Shown here in pieces: positions 8,297-12,718 of a stretch of DNA of 35,371 nt; position 1 is the stretch's first letter; each line of letters opens with the position of its first letter. The notes beneath the pieces are model-generated. The model did no database searches, was not told where the DNA came from, and saw nothing but the letters and a program-made list of their open reading frames with translations. Source of the DNA: Clostridia bacterium (GTDB lineage: Bacteria; Bacillota; Clostridia; Christensenellales; CAG-1252); contig JAFTOZ010000060.1 in NCBI GenBank assembly GCA_017463565.1, forward strand, positions 1 to 35,371, read 5' to 3'. Made by a program: the position numbers and the translations under genes.

Positions 8297-8438
8297 AAGG
8301 GGAGAAATAGCGAAACAAACCGATGGAAAAGCCCTGTAAGAGAGGGCAATATTCCGATATAGACGTCGAATAGAATGCCCTATCTGTCTTGCTATAATGC
8401 CGAGAGGCAATCAATATGGGATAACAAGGGTTGTTTTT
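8297..8438 (+). other. Gene-free AT-rich stretch with hairpins and an orphan extended -10
   Basis: No coding frame is supported. GCGAAACAAAC at 8309-8319 is an exact copy of the first 11 nt of the ncRNA at 8508. Complementary segments GGGCA (8344-8348) and TGCCC (8376-8380) could form a local hairpin. TGCTATAAT (8390-8398) is a perfect extended -10 without a clear -35 box and without a gene behind it. Confidence 0.4.
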
Positions 8439-8470
8439 GTGCAATTTTGACAAGGTTCGTGCAATTTGAG
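8439..8470 (+). repeat. Direct repeats upstream of the ncRNA promoter
   Basis: GTGCAATTTTGA (8439-8450) and GTGCAATTTGA (8459-8469) start 20 bp apart, two helical turns. The second copy ends 3 bp before the -35 box at 8473. This is the geometry of a tandem activator or repressor site. Confidence 0.55.
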
Positions 8471-8472
8471 GG

Positions 8473-8501
8473 TTGCCATGAATCTTTTTTCGTGCTACAA
8501 T
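8473..8501 (+). promoter_or_regulatory. Promoter of the structured ncRNA
   Basis: TTGCCA (8473-8478), 17 nt spacer, TACAAT (8496-8501). The predicted start at about 8508 coincides with the first base of the closing stem of the RNA, which supports both calls. Confidence 0.8.
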
Positions 8502-8507
8502 AAAAAT

Positions 8508-8702
8508 GCGAAACAAACTGAATAGAGCAAGGCATAGGTATGGTACAGTATGCCCTTTTTTGCAATTCCGCCGTTCTGTATTTTGTCAAAAATGCAGCTC
8601 CCCTTGGTAGAATTGCAGCTTGTGCTTGCTCTATGAAAGGTTTGTTTCGCGGCAATCGGAGTTGCGTTTTTATGCGTCAACTTCGGTTGGCGCATTTTTT
8701 TT
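8508..8702 (+). ncRNA. Structured non-coding RNA of unrecognised class
   Basis: The transcript predicted from the promoter folds back on itself. P1 is GCGAAACAAAC (8508-8518) with GTTTGTTTCGC (8640-8650). P2 is TAGAGCAAG (8523-8531) with CTTGCTCTA (8625-8633). P3 is the hairpin GCATA/TATGC (8532-8536/8549-8553). P4 is TGCAATTC/GAATTGCA (8561-8568/8610-8617). P5 is CTGTATTTT/AAAATGCAG (8576-8584/8589-8597) with one G-U pair. Unpaired CTCCCCTTGGTA (8598-8609) and CGCCGTT (8569-8575) face each other between P4 and P5. A short GCAA/TTGC hairpin plus TTTT follows near 8652-8671, then a strong terminator: a 10-bp stem ATGCGTCAAC/GTTGGCGCAT with a TTCG loop (8672-8695) and eight T. No coding frame crosses it on the plus strand. 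The long closing stem, bubble and upper stem recall 6S RNA in outline, but the asymmetric bubble and side hairpin do not fit well. SRP RNA, RNase P RNA and tmRNA signatures are absent. Confidence 0.75.
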
Positions 8703-8749
8703 GCGTATATGTTTACTAACTATTACGAGGTATTTGCGCTAATTATTGC

Positions 8750-8781
8750 GTTTTCAACCAAATAGATAGTTTTGCAACCAA
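8750..8781 (+). repeat. Direct repeats upstream of the HTH regulator gene
   Basis: GTTTTCAACCAA (8750-8761) and GTTTTGCAACCAA (8769-8781): the CAACCA cores lie 20 bp apart. The second is followed by CGGTTG, making an AACC/GGTT palindrome (8776-8786). A plausible operator, possibly for autoregulation by the product of the gene at 8868. Confidence 0.5.
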
Positions 8782-8821
8782 CGGTTGAGAGAGAAATCGG
8801 CAAAAATTGAAGGATAGTGGA

Positions 8822-8827
8822 TATAAT
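8822..8827 (+). promoter_or_regulatory. Probable -10 box of the HTH-lipoprotein operon
   Basis: TATAAT at 8822-8827, 40 nt before the start codon. No good -35 hexamer is found at 16-18 bp, so activator dependence is possible. Confidence 0.45.
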
Positions 8828-8867
8828 GATTCTGTCATGAAAAGTTTGATACAAAGGAGGAGGCATT

Positions 8868-9803
8868 ATGACATATGGTAAAAAAATAAGTCAACTGAGA
8901 AGATCAAAGAATTTGACTCAACAACAATTGGGTGATTCCTTGAACGTGAGTGCGCAGGCGATATCTAAATGGGAACATGATTTGGCAGAGCCTGACCTGA
9001 GTACGATCAAGAAAATGGCGGCGCTGTTTGAGGTTTCGCTGGACGAGTTGTTAGGCGTGGACGCGCCTACGGCAGAAACGCCAGTAGCAGACACTACGAT
9101 AGACACGGAGAAGTTAACGACAGACGTGACGACCACAGTAAAGAAAGTGATTGAGGAAAGCACACCAGAGGCTCCGTTGGGATTCTGCGTTGTTTGCGGA
9201 AGCACCGTTGTGGAAGGTAATAAGGGTACGCTGAAGCCCAAAGTTATGTGTAAATCCTGTTTGGCAAAAGAAGTCAGTAAGCGCAAAAACGCAGAGGCTG
9301 AAAAGGAAAGAAAATTAGCGGAAGATCGGGAAGGGCTTAACAAAAGGCGTCGGAGAAGTTTGTTTTTTGGCTCACTGGTGGCAATCGCCATTATGATTGT
9401 TACTATATTTTTTATGACAAAAGAACATTCAAATCCTGGAATGACGGCCGCAACATTCTTTATAGGCTTGCTGCTTTGTTATGTGGGATTTTCTTTGGTA
9501 TCCATGTTCTTTTTACCATCAGGTATCGTGACAAACATTATGATGTTTTTTATAGCGGCACCAATTAGATTTCCTGGCGTTATTTTCACCTTGGATTGGG
9601 ACGGTTTTGTCTTCTTGATTGCCGTGAAGATTTTGTTTGCAATTTTGGGATTCCTAATCGGCTGTCTGCTGTTTTTCGTTGGGTTGGTCATTTCCGCGGT
9701 AGTTTCTCCTTTTGTCTATCCTTATGTGATGTACAAAACGAGTCGAAAGGTCAAGGGAGTCATTCCTCTCACAAAGGAAGACTACGAATATATACACAAA
9801 TAA
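8868..9803 (+). CDS. Membrane-bound XRE-family regulator with zinc ribbon
   Basis: A 311-residue protein with a strong AAAGGAGG site. Residues 1-62 are a Cro/C1-type HTH (YGKKISQLRRSKNLTQQQLG, then SAQAISKWE, then SLDELLG). After an acidic, Thr-rich linker, CVVCG and CKSC about 20 residues apart (residues 107-130) form a four-cysteine zinc ribbon. A charged helix rich in Lys, Arg and Glu leads to four hydrophobic segments between about residues 160 and 290, so the DNA-binding head is tethered to the membrane and faces the cytoplasm. The short tail ends KEDYEYIHK. No kinase or receiver domain is present: it would sense directly. The gene is 18 nt from the next gene, a lipoprotein, and is AT-richer than the rest of the window. 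A one-component sensor of envelope state is an inference. The ligand is unknown. Confidence 0.85.
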   Translation: MTYGKKISQLRRSKNLTQQQLGDSLNVSAQAISKWEHDLAEPDLSTIKKMAALFEVSLDELLGVDAPTAETPVADTTIDTEKLTTDVTTTVKKVIEESTPEAPLGFCVVCGSTVVEGNKGTLKPKVMCKSCLAKEVSKRKNAEAEKERKLAEDREGLNKRRRRSLFFGSLVAIAIMIVTIFFMTKEHSNPGMTAATFFIGLLLCYVGFSLVSMFFLPSGIVTNIMMFFIAAPIRFPGVIFTLDWDGFVFLIAVKILFAILGFLIGCLLFFVGLVISAVVSPFVYPYVMYKTSRKVKGVIPLTKEDYEYIHK

Positions 9804-9821
9804 TAAAATGGAGGATATACT

Positions 9822-11660
9822 ATGAAATCAAAAAACATCATTTTAATTGCTGTAATCCTTGTAGTTGCAATTCTTGCGATGTGCTTGGTGGCATGCGGAG
9901 AAGAGGAAGAAGTCACAAGTGATCCAAACCTGTTGACCTTCGAGGGAATAACCTTTGAAAACAAAACGGTCAGTTATACTGGAAATGAACAATCAATTAC
10001 TGCCGTAGGAGTACCGGAGGGTGCCACCGTATCTTATACCAACAACAAAGGAACGAATCCTGGCGATTACAATGCTAAGGCCGTGATCCGCAAGCCTGGA
10101 TATAACGATTTGACCTTAAACGCCAAGTTGACCATTCAGATGCCGACTGCAGAACAGGTAGTAGAAGCAAGACAACGTTATCTTGAGGACGAAAGCATTG
10201 GATATAATTTCCGTTTGAATCTTAACGGCAAGGTTTCTATTGCAGGATATAATGGAGAGGCAAATGCTAACTACGAAGGTGCGTACAGATTTGACAAAGA
10301 AAGCGGCGAAGTTCAGTTTAAGAGAACGACCAGCGGTGTTTTGTTGTACGATTCTACAGAGTATATCTATACCGAAGGCACTACCAAAGTAAAGGTGGTT
10401 GTATCAGACAAGGGAGAGATCAAGAGAATCTCTGCTGTACCGAGTGACCAAGAGGAATTGATTCTTTTGAATTTACCATTCGAAAGTTTGGTGAATGCGT
10501 TGGATGCAGATAATTTGACGAACATCAGCATGGTCAACGATGCGAAGTATAAGTTTAAAGCAACCATCATGCCTGCCACTCAAAATTCTATCCTTACCAA
10601 GATCTTGAATGCCGTCGCAAACCTGGGTACAAAACTTAAAATCAAGGACGTCAGCTTCACCAACCCCATTGGCGGAATCTCCATTTACTTCAATCTAGAT
10701 TCTTCGATGACATTGGAAGATTATAGAATTTCTGCGGAAATCGCATTCCCTGTTAAGGGTGTAAAGGTAGCATTTGCCCTCTCTTATGAGCAGACGGGAA
10801 ATCATAGTGGTATTAGTATCCCTGCTATGAGTGGTCTTGTGACAAATGAGTCTGCAATCAAGAGCGAGCTGAATACTATTAAGAATGCTATCAATGCCGT
10901 TAAGAGTTCGGATACCTATTCCTTGGATCTTGTTGCGGAAAATCAATTTGATCCGAGTTGGAACGTAACAGCAACTACGGACAAATATATCTCTAGAATG
11001 TACAAGAATACATACGACCTCGACGGTGGTAGTTTTGTAGCGTTCAACAATTCGTTTGAGTACAAAACACATCACGAAGAAGACGGAAGTGAGACCTACA
11101 AGTATACGATTGGAAACGTGACTTCTGACGGCTCTGTTTGGGAGATTCTTCGCAAGGGAAAGAATGAGCAAAATCAGTTGAATGGAGTGTCTGTTAATAC
11201 TCAATTCAACTATATGACAGCAGTGTTCTTGCTCGATAGTTCAGACGTAGATTGCATTATGAAGGAAACGAAAAACGGTTCTACCTTCTATTACGTACAC
11301 TTGAATGAGAAAGAGGCAGTAAACGTTCAAGAGAAAATCAATGCCTTTATCAATTCGAATAATGCAGAGGGCGTTATTAAGGTAGATAACTATTTTGATG
11401 AAGAGAATCATACGATCATGGACGCCGTGATGGTTGTGGAAATCAAGAACGGCAAAGTGGTTGAGATTAGTACCGAAACTAAAATCACCTATACGCCAAC
11501 CGCAGGCGAGTACACTGATAGAAATATTACTCTGACTGATACCCTGACCTTGGTCGTGGACGAAAATTATGATAAGGCGAGCGAATACACCGCACCAAAG
11601 AATGTTACTACCTCTATCACTGGCGTTGGCTTGAACAACGTTAAATACTATATCCAATAG
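9822..11660 (+). CDS. Large lipoprotein with N-terminal MBG-like domain
   Basis: A 612-residue protein preceded by TGGAGG, in an operon with the HTH/zinc-ribbon membrane protein. The signal peptide ends in lipobox LVAC (Cys25), so it should be lipid-anchored outside the cell. Residues about 37-105 form an MBG-like or Ig-like beta domain, with the typical run VSYTGNEQSITAVGVPEGA followed by NPGDYNAKAVI. The remaining 500 residues are mixed beta-strand-rich and lack recognisable motifs; two stretches (about 115-345 and 350-600) each resemble an open beta-sheet lipid-carrier-like fold in texture only. Base composition is AT-rich like its partner. It may be the extracellular sensor or effector of the membrane regulator; that is inferred from linkage alone. 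Confidence 0.75.
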   Translation: MKSKNIILIAVILVVAILAMCLVACGEEEEVTSDPNLLTFEGITFENKTVSYTGNEQSITAVGVPEGATVSYTNNKGTNPGDYNAKAVIRKPGYNDLTLNAKLTIQMPTAEQVVEARQRYLEDESIGYNFRLNLNGKVSIAGYNGEANANYEGAYRFDKESGEVQFKRTTSGVLLYDSTEYIYTEGTTKVKVVVSDKGEIKRISAVPSDQEELILLNLPFESLVNALDADNLTNISMVNDAKYKFKATIMPATQNSILTKILNAVANLGTKLKIKDVSFTNPIGGISIYFNLDSSMTLEDYRISAEIAFPVKGVKVAFALSYEQTGNHSGISIPAMSGLVTNESAIKSELNTIKNAINAVKSSDTYSLDLVAENQFDPSWNVTATTDKYISRMYKNTYDLDGGSFVAFNNSFEYKTHHEEDGSETYKYTIGNVTSDGSVWEILRKGKNEQNQLNGVSVNTQFNYMTAVFLLDSSDVDCIMKETKNGSTFYYVHLNEKEAVNVQEKINAFINSNNAEGVIKVDNYFDEENHTIMDAVMVVEIKNGKVVEISTETKITYTPTAGEYTDRNITLTDTLTLVVDENYDKASEYTAPKNVTTSITGVGLNNVKYYIQ

Positions 11661-11697
11661 AGTGTAAAAGAATTCATCTTAAAGGATATATCAAACA

Positions 11698-11725
11698 AAA
11701 GCCGTACTAAGAGTGCGGCTTTTTC
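11698..11725 (+). terminator. Terminator of the HTH-lipoprotein operon
   Basis: AAAGCCG (11698-11704) pairs with CGGCTTT (11716-11722), followed by T and C. Confidence 0.8.
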
Positions 11726-11828
11726 GTTGGTATGGAGCAGTTGGAGCAGAGGAGCACAGAGTGCAAGATTGCTTGGGAGCAATCCGCCCTTTCCCTGCTG
11801 GGGGCATTCTCATAAACGCTTAAATATC

Positions 11829-11855
11829 CGTGGGCGATGCCCACGCCTTTTTTTT
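11829..11855 (+). terminator. Strong hairpin with T8 in a gene-free interval
   Basis: CGTGGGC (11829-11835) with GCCCACG (11839-11845) and a GAT loop, then CC and eight T. No gene precedes it between 11726 and 11828, so it is a back-up terminator or the 3' end of a small RNA. Confidence 0.65.
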
Positions 11856-11903
11856 CTCTCCCACCTCAATTGCGCGAGCGCATGAGGAAGGGAGAGAAAA
11901 AAA
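11848..11903. repeat. Long imperfect inverted repeat bounded by T8 and A7
   Basis: TTTTTTTCTCTCCC pairs with GGGAGAGAAAAAAA. Inside, CCTCA/TGAGG and GCGC/GCGC extend the cruciform. Symmetric about 11876, it lies between the plus-strand terminator at 11829 and the minus-strand tRNA terminator, and can act as a bidirectional terminator. Confidence 0.65.
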
Positions 11904-11928
11904 TATCCGAACTTGCGTTCGGATATTT
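11894..11928 (-). terminator. Terminator of the tRNA operon
   Basis: On the minus strand AAATATCCGAAC (11928-11917) pairs with GTTCGGATATTT (11912-11901), a 12-bp stem with a 4-nt loop, followed by a T run. Confidence 0.85.
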
Positions 11929-11938
11929 AAGTGATTCA

Positions 11939-12011
11939 TGGAAACAATAGGGCTCGAACCTATGACCCTCTGCTTGTAAGGCAGATGCTCTCCCAGCTGA
12001 GCTATGCTTCC
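11939..12011 (-). tRNA. tRNA-Val (anticodon UAC)
   Basis: On the minus strand, acceptor GGAAGCA/TGTTTCC (one G-U pair), discriminator A, anticodon stem TCTGC/GCAGA with loop CTTACAA (anticodon TAC) and T-loop TTCGAGC. CCA is not encoded. Fourth gene of the operon. Confidence 0.93.
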
Positions 12012-12018
12012 ATTTGAA

Positions 12019-12090
12019 TGACCCCACCGAGGTTCGAACTCGGGTGACCGCCGTGAAAGGGCGGTGTCTTAACCACTTGACCATGGGGCC
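12019..12090 (-). tRNA. tRNA-Glu (anticodon UUC)
   Basis: Acceptor GGCCCCA/TGGGGTC (one G-U pair), discriminator A, anticodon stem CCGCC/GGCGG with loop CTTTCAC (anticodon TTC) and T-loop TTCGAAC. CCA is not encoded. Third gene of the operon. Confidence 0.93.
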
Positions 12091-12095
12091 TTGTT

Positions 12096-12172
12096 TGGTA
12101 GCGACGGTGAGATTCGAACTTACGACCTGCCGGGTATGAACCGGCCGCTCTAACCATCTAAGCTACGTCGCC
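12096..12172 (-). tRNA. tRNA-Met, elongator (anticodon CAU)
   Basis: Starts GGCGACG, D-arm GCTTAGATGGTTAGAGC, anticodon stem GCCGG/CCGGC with loop TTCATAC. The 3' end CGTCGCT is followed by ACCA, so CCA is encoded (12096-12098). The GGCG...CGCTACCA ends are typical of elongator tRNA-Met and not of lysidine-type tRNA-Ile. Confidence 0.9.
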
Positions 12173-12177
12173 ATAAT

Positions 12178-12254
12178 TGGTTGCGGAGGGAGGACTTGAA
12201 CCTCCGACCTCCGGGTTATGAGCCCGACGAGCTAACCGACTGCTCCACTCCGCG
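12178..12254 (-). tRNA. tRNA-fMet, initiator (anticodon CAU)
   Basis: Acceptor CGCGGAG/CTCCGCA with the initiator-specific C1-A72 mismatch. The anticodon stem has the three G-C pairs GGG/CCC around CTCATAA. CCA is encoded (12178-12180). First gene of the operon. Confidence 0.95.
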
Positions 12255-12271
12255 ATAAATGATGCTTTTGT

Positions 12272-12300
12272 AGTTTACAATGGAAGAGAAAATTTGTCAA
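12272..12300 (-). promoter_or_regulatory. Promoter of the tRNA operon
   Basis: On the minus strand TTGACA (12300-12295), 17 nt spacer, TAAACT (12277-12272). Confidence 0.8.
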
Positions 12301-12377
12301 CAAAATGAAGGCACATTTTTGATTTTGCCCAAGATATTTTTCATTTTGGACAATTTGTCAACAAAAAATTCATAAAG

Positions 12378-12391
12378 TGAAACTTTTTTCA
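12378..12391 (+). promoter_or_regulatory. Upstream palindromic operator of feoAB
   Basis: TGAAA-cttt-TTTCA, 20 bp before the -35 box. It has the same arms and 4-nt spacer as the site at 12452-12471, with centres 77 bp apart, so the promoter lies between two like sites. Confidence 0.5.
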
Positions 12392-12410
12392 TATTTTTAT
12401 TTGTGAATGA

Positions 12411-12440
12411 TTGACAAGCATAATTTGGTTTTTGTATAAT
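12411..12440 (+). promoter_or_regulatory. feoAB promoter with Fur-box-like overlap
   Basis: TTGACA (12411-12416), 18 nt spacer, TATAAT (12435-12440). The segment from 12435 to 12453 matches the 19-bp Fur consensus at 13 positions by eye, with its left half nearly perfect (ATAATGATAA), so iron-dependent repression is plausible. Confidence 0.8.
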
Positions 12441-12451
12441 GATAACGATGA

Positions 12452-12471
12452 ATGTGAAAGAAGTTTCACAT
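12452..12471 (+). promoter_or_regulatory. Palindromic operator between feoAB promoter and ribosome site
   Basis: ATGTGAAA-gaag-TTTCACAT, a perfect 8-4-8 inverted repeat just after the predicted transcription start (about 12447). It could be bound as DNA or form a 5' mRNA hairpin immediately before the ribosome site at 12474. Confidence 0.6.
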
Positions 12472-12484
12472 ATGAGGAGAATAT

Positions 12485-12718
12485 ATGAAAAAGAAGCTGA
12501 GTGAATTTGCGGTAGGAGATAAAGGTGTCATTTGCGAGGTGGCAGGCGAAGGCCGTGTTCGCCGCCGTTTGTTTGACATGGGCGTGACACCCGGCGCAGA
12601 AGTGCAACTGCGCAAAAAGGCCCCCCTTGGTGATCCGTTGGAGGTGCGCCTGCGCGGATATACCCTGACTATGCGTAAGAGCGAGGCAGAGCAGGTGACG
12701 ATGGAGGTGAAGAAATGA
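12485..12718 (+). CDS. feoA: FeoA, ferrous iron transport accessory protein
   Basis: A 77-residue SH3-like protein with GAGGAG upstream. The signature run VRRRLFDMGVTPGAEVQLRK, followed by GDPLEVRLRGYTLTMRKSEA, is typical of FeoA. FeoA works in the cytoplasm with FeoB, probably by touching its G domain. It overlaps feoB by 4 nt (ATGA), so translation is coupled. Normal length for the family. Confidence 0.95.
   Translation: MKKKLSEFAVGDKGVICEVAGEGRVRRRLFDMGVTPGAEVQLRKKAPLGDPLEVRLRGYTLTMRKSEAEQVTMEVKK

Noticed and set aside
8048-8695. Several short minus-strand frames across the gap before the HTH gene
   Set aside because: They run through the Crp/Fnr remnant and the structured RNA in antisense and lack ribosome sites. 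The plus-strand signals explain the region better.
8508-8702. 6S RNA as the identity of the ncRNA
   Set aside because: The length and long closing stem are suggestive, but the bubble is strongly asymmetric with a hairpin on its 5' side. I cannot verify the family without a covariance search, so it is left as unrecognised.
7961-11938. att-site duplication of the tRNA-Ser 3' end marking an integrated element
   Set aside because: I found no second copy of the tRNA 3' sequence and no integrase gene in the window.
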